64,000 nucleotides of DNA from an uncultured Poribacteria bacterium (GTDB lineage: Bacteria > Poribacteria > WGA-4E > WGA-3G). Each line of letters begins with the position of its first letter. Within the stretch, counting starts at the first letter, position 1. Both the position numbers and the translations under genes were made by a program. Positions 52,301-60,163 of the stretch are shown piece after piece. Under the pieces are notes generated by a model that was not told the origin of the DNA, did no database searches, and saw nothing but the letters and a program-made list of their open reading frames with translations. Location: assembly GCA_958295855.1 (NCBI GenBank), contig OY282383.1:42707-106706 (forward strand), read 5' to 3'.

Positions 52301-53050
52301 TCTGCACCGCAGCCGCTGAACTCCCAGCGCGTGATGCTCTTGTGGAACGACAGCGAAAGCGGAGGTGCGCGGCAAGCGTTAGAGGTTGAGAATAGCCGGT
52401 TTTCGATGCTGAGCATGAAAGGGTTCACGTTGGAGTTGTTCGGCAAAGATGTGGCGTTGACAGGCACTCCCACCGACACAGTGACGATTGGTGCGGAGCT
52501 GTTGACAGAGGCTAAGATTGGTAATCCGGAGCAACGTATCTCGCTTATCCGCTACTATGACAGCAGAGTTGCAACAGACAACTGGGGTAGCGCGAAAGGT
52601 TCCGAGCAACTGATCCGGATTCCGAGCGACACCTACTACGGTATTTCAGACGATATCGGCACACCGGGCTACTATCCAGGTACTGCTTTGCCCGTGTCTT
52701 TGTCAAGTTTCTTACCCAAACGTACGGATGCTGGTGTGGTTATCAAGTGGACGACGCAGTCGGAGTTGAACAATGCAGGGTTCAACATTCTGCGGAGTGC
52801 GACGAAGACGGGTGCGTTTGTGGTTATCAATCCCACGATGATTCGGGGTGCGGGTACCACGGGCGAAAAGCAGACTTACAGCTACACCGACAAGACTGCC
52901 AAACCGAACGTTGTCTACTATTATCAGATAGAAGATGTTTCGTTTGATGGGAATCGGCAGCGTCTGACGGGTGCGACTCGCTTGCGCGGGCATATCGGTG
53001 CTGCGGGCAAACTGACGACGACGTGGGGCAATTTGAAGGTTCAAGAGTAA
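49346..53050 (+). CDS. Large secreted lamin-tail-domain protein with C-terminal TWG motif
   Basis: A 1234-residue protein; AAGGAGGAG lies 8 nt before the ATG. The signal peptide ends near V-Q-A-A (about 36). The N-terminal 450 residues are beta-rich, with acidic Ca-binding-like loops. Three lamin-tail (LTD) domains start near 515 (I-I-T-E-I-M-W-G), 673 (V-I-I-N-E-I-G-H) and 908 (T-I-S-E-I-M-V-V), each followed by W-I-E-I/L-x-N. A fibronectin-type segment near 1115-1215 (V-I-K-W-T-T-Q-S-E-L-N-N-A-G-F-N, Y-Y-Y-Q-I-E-D-V-S) precedes the terminal K-L-T-T-T-W-G-N-L-K. It is probably a cell-surface or extracellular-matrix protein. Confidence 0.9.
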   Translation: MNTKTLKNSFMTKFLVLLLLAGIATLAAPMVTVQAAIPRLHNVEIVSEGPQEGKSLYAYARQRLLGDWEFIPGDKTTLIAAQSGSLLVPPGYTLKAALGTGEAVKFFKVGDPIYFKMTFRAGWGATAALSDLEVTGIPKFRLGFDGRESPTPAVYDETHADNDPDMGVLVFKYIVAEGDECFGDGISFVRGATNPYISDNDNNIKEDTSNDEFKLNASGSDGWEHGIPHDKIFVFYFDGGNPPWPRPRDTAYLHKGLNYLIDGVKANVRITGVIKAPNYTGDLRKAAVNFRTGGFTATNPNVGVTEGDSVTGPFDVEFLFFNYATGYSDEGVLADTTRDFEATDIKITGPGVAADQAGWDVSAPVLIGLDHRDPAFPDEGGDPQGRVKHSASFKVYKATITPPVNYDGDAMITVPAGATMDIAGNLSLASNTLTVPVVSLAATLGVPTKGTRALPAAEVPAKGFVVLAHEGASVSNTGVNNRFHPIAHLPNLENLLGPDTNGGTIELVDMRATATKGPIITEIMWGSDLSQTDPKLSQWIEIYNAGGDIADLSKYELKVTPALSGTFSPDTKAVDTVGNLGNGKWAVPGQGGRTVAVEETEEMEGADVVPLISMRRKVDFSKAASEVNNGTLSSSWEASTTPVLNIASNRIATPGAKPATQITQVDRTPIPHSPVIINEIGHSDVDANVWIELRNVHTGEANLKNWGLSVITAKGTEKPIFEFHGNDYKLGAGKVLLIVNKDPLTTPLARGKKFGDSGGITAAADQEKSGLQTDAMFYDANGGIQTGEIPAANSKFLLVLRSDKNKRNHENIVDISGNLFEPDEALKTSIWPLKATPAGHSNAIKDGFKHNTVFRRNKAGEGFGAEVWVKAGPTGLGYDRSAGRTDVNGGTPGFPNDALKEKPGDLASGAVTISEIMVVSDNGRYPQWIELRNSSPSQGVKLDAWHLKIKNVGTDVDSRQNVTINLPNDYIIGPNQTILIATRRGSAPQPLNSQRVMLLWNDSESGGARQALEVENSRFSMLSMKGFTLELFGKDVALTGTPTDTVTIGAELLTEAKIGNPEQRISLIRYYDSRVATDNWGSAKGSEQLIRIPSDTYYGISDDIGTPGYYPGTALPVSLSSFLPKRTDAGVVIKWTTQSELNNAGFNILRSATKTGAFVVINPTMIRGAGTTGEKQTYSYTDKTAKPNVVYYYQIEDVSFDGNRQRLTGATRLRGHIGAAGKLTTTWGNLKVQE

Positions 53051-53086
53051 GATTCAGGGATATATTCTAAACTAACCTAACCAAGG

Positions 53087-53122
53087 CAGGGCGGTGGATT
53101 TCGGTTCGCTGCCCTGTTTTTT
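53087..53122 (+). terminator. Rho-independent terminator of the lamin-tail gene
   Basis: Stem CAGGGC/GCCCTG followed by TTTTTT, 37 nt after the stop. An R1 repeat begins exactly at the end of the T-tract (GTCTGAATG at 53123). Confidence 0.75.
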
Positions 53123-53850
53123 GTCTGAATGCACGGATTATCGCGGATTTTTTTCGTCTGAATCGCGGATTTACGCGGATTACGCAGAATGACGCGGATT
53201 TTGGGGTGTCTTGCGGTTCAGCATTTTTTTGTAGGGGTAGGCCTTGTGCCTACCCTTGTTTTCTTGCGGGTGAGCTGCGCCGCGGCTGTCTTTCGTCTGA
53301 ATCGCGGATTATCGCGGATAGCGCGGATTTACGCGGATTTTGGGTGTTCTTTCCATTCAACATTTTCGGTACCTTGCTATTCATTTTTTTGTAGGGGTAG
53401 GCCTTGTGCCTACCCTGTTTTCTTGTGGCTGAGCTGCGCCGCGCCTCCTCTGACCAAAAAATGCTGACCCGCGAGATGCCCCAAAATCCGCGTTAATCTG
53501 TGTAATCCGCGTAAATCCGCGATTCAGACGCGCAAAATCCGCGTAAATCCGCGTTCTCCGCGATAATCCGTGCATTCAGACAGAGGCACTACACCTGTCG
53601 CCCCGCTGGGGCTTAGCATTTAGGGCAGGCCGCGTTTCTATACACATTTCGCCCCGCTGGGGCTAAAGGGTAGGCACAAGGCCTACCCCTACATAGGAAG
53701 GGTAGGCACAAGGCCTACCCCTACAAAAAATGCTGGCTCCGCGAGGCCCCAAAAATCCGCGTCATTCTGTGTAATCCGCGATAATCCGCGATTCAGACAA
53801 AAGACATCCGCGTCATGCCGTGTCATCCGCGATACTCCGCGATTCAAATA
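53123..53850. repeat. Interspersed-repeat field R1-R2-R1-R2-R1-R3-R2-R1
   Basis: R1 copies lie at 53123-53212, 53295-53342, 53483-53580 and 53755-53848; R2 hairpins at 53232-53257, 53391-53416, 53668-53692 and 53698-53724; R3 at 53586-53665. It covers most of the 903-bp gap up to the aldo/keto reductase promoter; no gene was seen. Confidence 0.75.
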
Positions 53851-53892
53851 GAAACGCCGCCACGTCAAAACCGGAATTAGACCGAATTTTTC

Positions 53893-53921
53893 TTGACAAA
53901 AATTCAGTCAGAGTGTAACAT
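53893..53921 (+). promoter_or_regulatory. Promoter of the aldo/keto reductase gene
   Basis: TTGACA (53893-53898), a 17-nt spacer and TAACAT (53916-53921), 33 nt before the ATG. Confidence 0.55.
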
Positions 53922-53953
53922 GAAAAAAAAGAGAAATAGGGAGGGACAAAACG

Positions 53954-54946
53954 ATGATTGATAGGCGTGGATTTTTAAAATCAGTGGCAGGTTTAACAAC
54001 AGGCATTCTCCTATCCTCAGCATGTGCAGAAGGCGGTGAAGAAAACAGTACCAGCGACCGTTTAGGCCCGCTTCTGCCAATGCGGAAGTTCGGACGGACA
54101 GGCGAAGCTGTGACGATGCTCGGAGTCGGCGGCTGGCATATTGGAGGAATGGAGGAAGCAGAGGCGCAGAAAACACTGGAGACCGCGCTTGAAGGCGGTA
54201 TACGGTTTTTTGATAGCGCAGAAGCCTACCAAGCAGGGGGTAGCGAGAACCGATTGGGAAAACTGCTCATCCCAAAATATCGCGACGATGTCTTTATCAT
54301 GACGAAAACCGCCGCACGCGACGCGGTGCGAGCCCGTGAACATCTTGAAGCTTCTCTCAAACGCCTCAATACCGACCGGCTCGACCTCTGGCAAGTGCAT
54401 GCAATCCGGAATCCAGAAGACGTGAATGAAAGAATTGATAACGGCGTTTTTGATGTGATGCTTGAAGCAAAGGAATCTGGAAAAACCCGCTATATCGGAT
54501 TTACCGGACATACAACTCCAGCTGCCCATGAACGCGTGCTCGAACACTCCGACATTTTCGATGCCTGTCAGCTCCCAATAAACCTCGTTGACATCAATTA
54601 CGAGAGTTTCATAGAAAGGGTAGTACCCACACTCGTGGAGCGCAACATCGGCATCATCGGAATGAAGGCTTTAGCAAACGGCGGGTTCTTCGGCGGTTCC
54701 CGACATGGCCAACACGGGCCACGTCCAAAAGTGGTGCCAAACCGCGTGAGCATCCCTGAAGCTATCCGGTTCACCTGGTCATTCCCAGTCAGTACGCTTG
54801 TTACCGGACCCGACAATGCAAAGCAGCTCCAGGAGAAAATTGACATCGCGAAAGCCTTCTCTGGCATGGAAGATGCCGAACGACAGAAACTTGTAGAAAA
54901 GGTCGCAGATATGGCAGGCACAACCGTTGAATTTTACAAAACCTGA
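53954..54946 (+). CDS. TAT-exported aldo/keto reductase
   Basis: A 330-residue protein. The N-terminus has a twin-arginine signal (D-R-R-G-F-L-K) and ends in a possible lipobox S-S-A-C. The AKR catalytic tetrad can be traced: F-F-D-S-A-E-A-Y (Asp, Tyr), I-M-T-K-T-A (Lys) and W-Q-V-H-A-I (His). It reduces carbonyls with NAD(P)H; TAT export suggests folding with cofactor before secretion. GGGAGG lies 14 nt upstream. Confidence 0.88.
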   Translation: MIDRRGFLKSVAGLTTGILLSSACAEGGEENSTSDRLGPLLPMRKFGRTGEAVTMLGVGGWHIGGMEEAEAQKTLETALEGGIRFFDSAEAYQAGGSENRLGKLLIPKYRDDVFIMTKTAARDAVRAREHLEASLKRLNTDRLDLWQVHAIRNPEDVNERIDNGVFDVMLEAKESGKTRYIGFTGHTTPAAHERVLEHSDIFDACQLPINLVDINYESFIERVVPTLVERNIGIIGMKALANGGFFGGSRHGQHGPRPKVVPNRVSIPEAIRFTWSFPVSTLVTGPDNAKQLQEKIDIAKAFSGMEDAERQKLVEKVADMAGTTVEFYKT

Positions 54947-55019
54947 GATGCCATGCAAATTTTTATCGCGCTCGGGACATCGCTCCTACCAAGGGAGTAT
55001 CGCGCCCCAAAGGAGGAAA

Positions 55020-55859
55020 ATGAGGAAAAAGATGCGTCAGTCTATATGTGTTACGTTATTAATAGCGGTATTTTTCGGCGTAACCTTTATTGCGCGGGCC
55101 GCGGATATTGAGGATGGGCTTTGGATGTACCTGCCGATGAACGAGGGCGCAGGCGAAAAGGTTGCCGACCACGGCCCCAATAACTTTGAAACGGAACTGA
55201 GTAAGAGTGCCCCGAAATGGGTTGATGCCAACCATGACAACCTCAAAAAAGCACTAGAGTTTGATGGCAAGGCTACCTATGTCAAGATTGACATGGCAGG
55301 CCAAAAGAAAGACATCGACTCCCACTTTGACGATAAGAAAGGCATCTCTATCTGCGCGTGGGTAAAAGTGTTAAAAGTAGGCACAGATGCACATGGCCAA
55401 ACCCGGCAGCCTATTGTCATGAAGGGTAACACCAATCAGTGGGAATTCGCGCTGTACGTGCATGACGACTTCGGCGCAGGCATGTCAGTTTGGACCTGCC
55501 CCGGTTCGGGGGTTTCAGAGCCTCACGGTGCCGGCACCGCACCACAAGGCAAATGGATCCACCAATGCGGCACATTCTTACTGGAGGAAGGCGTGCGGGT
55601 TTACGTGGACGGTAAAAAAGACCCGGTAGCGGAAGCAGCTGATAACGGCCAAGCCGTGTGTGACGCGGGAGATCGGCCAGTGTTTATCGCGCATCGTGAG
55701 GATGGACAATGGTTAAACGCAGTTATCGCTGAGGTGTACATGTGGGACCGGGTGATTGACAATGCCGAGATGAATCTCGCAATGAACACTATCGGGGGGT
55801 TGGCAGTGCAACCGGGCGGTAAACTGACAACTACCTGGGGCAATATGAAACGGCGCTGA
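55020..55859 (+). CDS. Secreted LamG/concanavalin-like protein with C-terminal TWG motif
   Basis: A 279-residue protein. The ATG at 55020 follows AGGAGG closely (3 nt); an ATG at 55032 is an alternative. Signal peptide to about residue 30. The LamG-like domain has L-W-M-Y-L-P-M-N-E-G-A-G, L-E-F-D-G-K-A-T-Y-V, I-S-I-C-A-W-V-K-V and E-V-Y-M-W-D-R-V-I. The C-terminus is K-L-T-T-T-W-G-N-M-K-R-R. It lies 73 nt after the aldo/keto reductase and is closed by a strong terminator. Confidence 0.88.
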   Translation: MRKKMRQSICVTLLIAVFFGVTFIARAADIEDGLWMYLPMNEGAGEKVADHGPNNFETELSKSAPKWVDANHDNLKKALEFDGKATYVKIDMAGQKKDIDSHFDDKKGISICAWVKVLKVGTDAHGQTRQPIVMKGNTNQWEFALYVHDDFGAGMSVWTCPGSGVSEPHGAGTAPQGKWIHQCGTFLLEEGVRVYVDGKKDPVAEAADNGQAVCDAGDRPVFIAHREDGQWLNAVIAEVYMWDRVIDNAEMNLAMNTIGGLAVQPGGKLTTTWGNMKRR

Positions 55860-55879
55860 CCGTTCGGAGGCGTAAATTT

Positions 55880-55912
55880 AAAAGAGGGCGGAAGTTGTTT
55901 CCGCCCTCTTTT
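55880..55912. terminator. Bidirectional terminator
   Basis: A perfect 14-bp stem AAAAGAGGGCGGAA/TTCCGCCCTCTTTT with a 5-nt loop between convergent genes; the A/T ends give T-tracts on both strands. Confidence 0.88.
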
Positions 55913-55959
55913 CGTGCCTTTATTCGCCGAAGCGGCTCGCCACATACGTTTAATGCAGA

Positions 55960-56742
55960 CTAAGTGAGTATTTCCCCTGCCGCCGGATTCGCTTTGAACC
56001 CGCCTGCCACAATGCTGTTGTAAGGCTCTGTCGCGTCTCGACCGACAGGGCGCATCTCAGGTTTGTGGAACCCGAACCGCACAGCCTTCCGCCACTGATC
56101 TGTACGATTCACTTCCGACCAGTGGATGAGGCAGTAGCTAAAGAAAATAACATCGCCTGCCTTTGACGGTATCGGGATGGAGTCAATGAAATCCGGGTGG
56201 TACTTATCAGTAGGCAGATGCGGTGCAGTGCCTTCGCCTGTGATATGCTCCCGCGGGCCCTCTTTATGGCTTCCAGGGACAACCCGAAGTGCACCGCTCT
56301 CAAAAGGTGCATCGTCAAGATGGACGAGGCAATCCACAAAGTCCAGTCCATCGTGAGGATAAAACGGATAATCCTGATGCATCGGGAACGGGGTGCCTTT
56401 TTCCGGCGGCTTGGCATGTAGCACCGTGTGATGCCACTGGATAGTTTCGCCGATAAGGTCTTGTACTGCCCCAGTCAGACGCTCGTGGAAAATCACCCTA
56501 CCCCACGTAGCAGAGTAAAAGTGCGGGTTGTGCATAAAAACTGCCTTAGTCGTCTGCTGATCCTCCGCTTTGAGGTAGCGTTTCCGCCAAGGTCCCGGCC
56601 AACCGATTGTCTCTTGGCCCCAGTTGTTGATAATCTGTACCATTTCAGATGCCAGTTCTTTCGTTTCCTCTGGCGTGAAGAGTTGTTCCACCTTGAGGTA
56701 GCCGTTCTCATGGTAAAATTCGACCTGGTTTTGCGTTAGCAT
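55960..56742 (-). CDS. Phytanoyl-CoA dioxygenase (PhyH) family protein
   Basis: A 260-residue Fe(II)/2-oxoglutarate dioxygenase. The ATG at 56742 has AAGGAG 7 nt upstream, itself inside an alternative in-frame start. Iron ligands: H122-Q-D124 in P-M-H-Q-D-Y-P-F and H207 in I-H-W-S-E. The 2-oxoglutarate arginine is R222 in K-A-V-R-F-G-F. G-A-L-R-V-V-P-G-S-H-K is the family signature. The family is expanded in Poribacteria-like genomes; the substrate is unknown. Confidence 0.92.
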   Translation of the reverse strand: MLTQNQVEFYHENGYLKVEQLFTPEETKELASEMVQIINNWGQETIGWPGPWRKRYLKAEDQQTTKAVFMHNPHFYSATWGRVIFHERLTGAVQDLIGETIQWHHTVLHAKPPEKGTPFPMHQDYPFYPHDGLDFVDCLVHLDDAPFESGALRVVPGSHKEGPREHITGEGTAPHLPTDKYHPDFIDSIPIPSKAGDVIFFSYCLIHWSEVNRTDQWRKAVRFGFHKPEMRPVGRDATEPYNSIVAGGFKANPAAGEILT

Positions 56743-56884
56743 GGCAAACTCCTTCATGTTGAATGCGTTACCGTTAGTGATTATGTTAAATTTTATGCTA
56801 AATCCACATATTTTGTCAACACTTTTTAAGGATTCCTCGTAGTCTGAATGCACGGATGCCGCAGATGGCGCGGAAAAATGCGAG

Positions 56885-57139
56885 ACACATACCGCCCCTC
56901 TGGGGCTTTGTTCGTGGGACGCGCTGCGATACTATACACATACCGCCCCGCTGGGGCTTTGTTCGTGTGCCGCGTTGCGCTGCTATACACATACCGCCCC
57001 GCTGGGGCTTTGGACATGGGCCACGTTGCGGTACTATACACATACCGCCCCTCTGGGGCTTTGGACGTGGGACGCGTTGCGATACTATACACATACCGCC
57101 CCGCTGGGGCTTTGAGCGTGGGACGCGGGGCGATGCTCC
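56885..57139 (+). repeat. R3 tandem array, five units at exactly 51 bp
   Basis: ACACATACCGCCCC starts at 56885, 56936, 56987, 57038 and 57089. Each unit contains GCCCC-GCT-GGGGC or a close variant that folds as a small hairpin. 51 is a multiple of three and the units lack stops in several frames, producing spurious ORFs on both strands. Confidence 0.9.
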
Positions 57140-57292
57140 TCTTTAGCCCTGTAAGGGCGACATGTGTATAGCAGCGCGTGCTTACCCTCCTCTTTAGCCC
57201 CAGCGGGGCGACAGGTGTATAGCAGCGCGTGCTTACCCTCCTCTTTAGCCCCAGCGGGGCGACAGGTGTATAGCCCTTTGTCTGAATCACAG
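57140..57292 (-). repeat. R3 tandem array in the opposite orientation, three units
   Basis: TCTTTAGCCC starts at 57140, 57191 and 57242: the same 51-bp period, but the element is inverted relative to the preceding array. Confidence 0.85.
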
Positions 57293-57400
57293 ATTACGCG
57301 GATTACGCGGATTACGCGGAAAAGAGAGACCCTCTGAAAATCCGCGTACTCCGTGTTCTCCGTGATACTCCGCGATTCAGATGTAATGGTTCATTGTCTG
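57280..57400. repeat. R1 elements between R3 arrays
   Basis: GTCTGAATC at 57280, ATTACGCGG repeated with a 9-bp period, then a complementary R1 ending GATTCAGA near 57380. Confidence 0.6.
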
Positions 57401-57531
57401 AATGCACGTCGCTTATGGGCGAGTACGCCGCAAATACGCCGCAAATCGCGGATGACGCAGATGACGCGGAAAAATGCGAGACACATACCGCCCCTACGGG
57501 GATTTGGACATGGAACGCGTCGCGATGCTCC

Positions 57532-57735
57532 TCTTTAGCCCCAGCGGGGCGACAGGTGTATAGTACCGCGTGCCTGCCCACCTCTTTAGCCCCAGCGGGG
57601 CGACAGGTGTATAGCCGTGCGTGCCTACCCACCTCTTTAGCCCCAGCGGGGCGACAGGTGTATAGTACCGCGTGCTTACCCTCCTCTTTAGCCCCAGCGG
57701 GGCGACAGGTGTATAGCACTTTGTCTGAATCGCGG
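57532..57735 (-). repeat. R3 tandem array, four units at exactly 51 bp
   Basis: TCTTTAGCCCC starts at 57532, 57583, 57634 and 57685. R1 elements follow (GTCTGAATC at 57722) up to 57840, directly beside the Thoeris genes. Together these arrays occupy the 1.1-kb gap after the PhyH gene. Confidence 0.88.
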
Positions 57736-57871
57736 ATGACGCGGAATTACGCGGAATTACGCGGAATTACGCGGAGAAGAGAGACACCCTTAAAATCCGC
57801 GTCATCTGTGGTATCCGTGATAATCCGCAATTCAGATGCTGGAGAATTCAGATGTGAAAAGTCTTGAGATA

Positions 57872-58807
57872 TTAAACCTGCTCACCGACTGGGGTTTTAG
57901 ATTCATGCATTTGCCAGTGTTCCCGCTTTGCACAAAGTCGAAGATAATTACCTAACACTTCTAAATCTATGTCATTTTTACGATAGTCTTCCTCGAAAAC
58001 CACAATTGTCAATTTTTCACAGAATTTCTTTTCCGAACAAGCAGCAATGAAAAATCTAATAATTTCTCTAATTATTTGCGCCCTTGATTCCGGAATTCCA
58101 GAATGCCCAGTCCCTAAAATAGGGATTACAAGGGGGTCAAATCCTCCTTGGTTCCCAATGTAGTACCAAAGTTTTCCTAAACTTTCTCTCACCTTATCAA
58201 GTGAACTAAAAGCTCTGCCATGTTCGTTCAAGTCAGCAATTGCGACTAAGTAAACTGGCTGATTTCTGGGAGATACTTTCGCCACGGTACCAATCTCGTA
58301 ACGTGCTGTTTTTCGAGGTTTGTTCTCATCGTGGGTGAATTCCTCTTCTTTCAAGGCTTCCTCCAACTCTTGGTCAAGGTGCTCTTCCTTATCATAATAC
58401 CTTTTTGTGAATTGTCCTTGCAAACTTTGCTCGGGAATCAGTCCATCTGCCATATTAGTGTCAAAGGTTGTGTTCGTACTAAGAATAAATGCTCCCTCAA
58501 CATTAAAAATATCGTCAATTCGGATTTCTATTGAAATATCTTGTCCTTCAAGGCTGTGACTCACCGAAAGCATCTTTGCACATTTCCACAGAAACCCACC
58601 AATACCGGCCACTAATCCAAATAGAAAAATTGCAATAAGCAAGCCAAGGTTGCCACGCGACCATTGCTCAAACTCGGACCAGAAATGAGACAATATCTCA
58701 ATTACCAACCAACAGCCGCTATAAATATAGCAAGCAGTCCTTACAACGAACATACGCTGCCGGCAACTTTTCAAATGCTTCTTGGAAAGGTAGAGGGGTA
58801 ACTCCAT
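57872..58807 (-). CDS. thsA: Thoeris type II effector ThsA: transmembrane plus macro-like domain
   Basis: A 311-residue protein. Two N-terminal membrane helices (about 25-43 and 53-75) precede a macro-like domain: I-E-I-R-I-D-D-I-F, G-A-F-I-L-S-T-N-T-T-F-D-T, V-Y-L-V-A-I-A-D-L-N, and the glycine-rich I-P-I-L-G-T-G-H-S-G-I with a following helix. This matches the DUF6430/macro ThsA of type II Thoeris. From the literature as I recall it, the ThsB TIR product (His-ADP-ribose) binds the macro domain and the membrane part then disrupts the cell. It is 16 nt downstream of thsB in one operon. Confidence 0.82.
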   Translation of the reverse strand: MELPLYLSKKHLKSCRQRMFVVRTACYIYSGCWLVIEILSHFWSEFEQWSRGNLGLLIAIFLFGLVAGIGGFLWKCAKMLSVSHSLEGQDISIEIRIDDIFNVEGAFILSTNTTFDTNMADGLIPEQSLQGQFTKRYYDKEEHLDQELEEALKEEEFTHDENKPRKTARYEIGTVAKVSPRNQPVYLVAIADLNEHGRAFSSLDKVRESLGKLWYYIGNQGGFDPLVIPILGTGHSGIPESRAQIIREIIRFFIAACSEKKFCEKLTIVVFEEDYRKNDIDLEVLGNYLRLCAKREHWQMHESKTPVGEQV

Positions 58808-58823
58808 ATAACTTAAGCGAAAC

Positions 58824-59435
58824 CTATCTTGTTTTTTGTAAAGGTGATTTCCTTCTCGGGAGAAAGAATTCCTTGGGAGACCTAGCCTTTCTCTGAGACA
58901 GATCTGCTGCTCTTAATTTTTCCTTGGCGGACCCGAGGCCTAATTCAACATAGGATTCTTCCTTGTAATAGTAGGGCCCCGCCTTCTGCTGTTGCTTAAG
59001 CGAATTATGTTTTGCGGGCCATGTCTCTAGGGCATGCTGCAAAATAGCAGGGTTAAAACTAATATACACTGCCAATTCATCACGGATAATAGGCGGGCAC
59101 AGATCGGTATCTTGGAATCTTAGACCGTTCAGATTAACACCGATTATTGGCAAATTTAGTGACAACGCTTGCTCCATTTCCCATCGCACAAACTTATAGA
59201 GGGAGCGGGTGCTTTCCCCAATTAAAACCACGAAAGTTTTCGCATCCAGTAGCCGATCTCTAAGTTCATGCGTGATAGTTTCTTCCGTGCTAGAGTCACG
59301 CGCTGCATTTAAATCATGCGCGTCATAAAAATTAAAGTGTGTCTTGTCGTTTTGCTTCCATGCCCGCATCAGCCAGTAGTAGTGAATATCATTATCGCCA
59401 TCGAAGGAAACGTAGACTTTGTTCTTATAGGCCAC
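58824..59435 (-). CDS. thsB: Thoeris sensor/cyclase ThsB: TIR-like (DUF1863) protein
   Basis: A 203-residue protein starting at GTG 59435 with GGAGGG 7 nt upstream. TIR-like features: V-Y-V-S-F-D-G-D-N-D, F-Y-D-A-H-D-L, V-V-L-I-G-E-S-T-R-S and F-V-R-W-E-M-E-Q-A-L, which holds the candidate catalytic Glu (E86 or E88), then L-P-I-I-G-V-N. Members sense phage and make an ADP-ribose-derived signal from NAD. An unusual basic tail of about 60 residues (from about 140) follows the TIR core. Confidence 0.85.
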   Translation of the reverse strand: MAYKNKVYVSFDGDNDIHYYWLMRAWKQNDKTHFNFYDAHDLNAARDSSTEETITHELRDRLLDAKTFVVLIGESTRSLYKFVRWEMEQALSLNLPIIGVNLNGLRFQDTDLCPPIIRDELAVYISFNPAILQHALETWPAKHNSLKQQQKAGPYYYKEESYVELGLGSAKEKLRAADLSQRKARSPKEFFLPRRKSPLQKTR

Positions 59436-59473
59436 AATGTGTCCCTCCAATCTTTGAAGTCATTATATCTATT

Positions 59474-59503
59474 AGTATACATGTACTTTCAGAATATTGT
59501 CAA
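59474..59503 (-). promoter_or_regulatory. Promoter of the thsB-thsA operon
   Basis: On the minus strand a perfect TTGACA (59503-59498), an 18-nt spacer and TATACT (59479-59474), about 40 nt before the thsB GTG. Confidence 0.65.
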
Positions 59504-59584
59504 GTTAAAAAGACCTGAGCCGCTATCCATTTTTACACCGCCATGCCTGCATTCGGGATGGAAACCTGTTTATAGAAAACCGTT

Positions 59585-59765
59585 CCATCTCCTCCTTAGC
59601 CCTGTAAGGGCGACATGTGTATAGTACCGCGTGCCTACCCTCCTCCTTAGCCCCAGCGGGGCGACATGTGTGGAATAAAAACCAAAAATTAATGGGAGAA
59701 TGTAACCGTTCATTGTCTGAATCACGGATTACGCGGATTACACGGATAAACGCGGAGAAGAGGCT
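59585..59765. repeat. R3 pair and R1 element between the two defence operons
   Basis: TCCTTAGCCC at 59594 and 59644 (50-bp spacing), then an R1 element GTCTGAATCACGG at 59716. With the qat promoter this is all that was seen in the 728-bp divergent gap. Confidence 0.7.
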
Positions 59766-59965
59766 CTATTCCCAGATTGAAAGCCTCATCGCAACAACCG
59801 CCGTATTTACAGCCTTCCGCGCCCAAGTATCTGGTTCGTAGGTGTGCGATTCATCGCACGTTCCCACTCGCAATGAAGGTTTAAGGATTCCCATACGGCA
59901 AGGTCGTTGCGTCGTCCAATGTTAGATCCGCCTTTTGACGGAGCCTCGCCCACATTAAAAAAAAC

Positions 59966-59994
59966 TTGCTTTTCTATTTTGCATAGTGTATAAT
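59966..59994 (+). promoter_or_regulatory. Promoter of the qat operon
   Basis: TTGCTT (59966-59971), a 17-nt spacer and a perfect TATAAT (59989-59994). A leader of about 165 nt follows before qatA. Confidence 0.55.
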
Positions 59995-60163
59995 ACTAAT
60001 TAATCTCTTCGGACTGTTTTTCTAAAGAAACCCCCGAGGGACTCTTGGCATTTTGAAATTTCCACTCCAGAGGCATGTCTGTATACACATAGTGTTTCCC
60101 CGCTTCTGCTCCAGCAGAGCAATGTGTGACGAAGTGTCTTAATAGTGGAACAAGGAGAAATAT

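Noticed and set aside
56826..57870. Several 90-150-codon ORFs on both strands
   Set aside because: They arise from the 51-bp R3 arrays, whose period is a multiple of three; no start signals and no coding composition.
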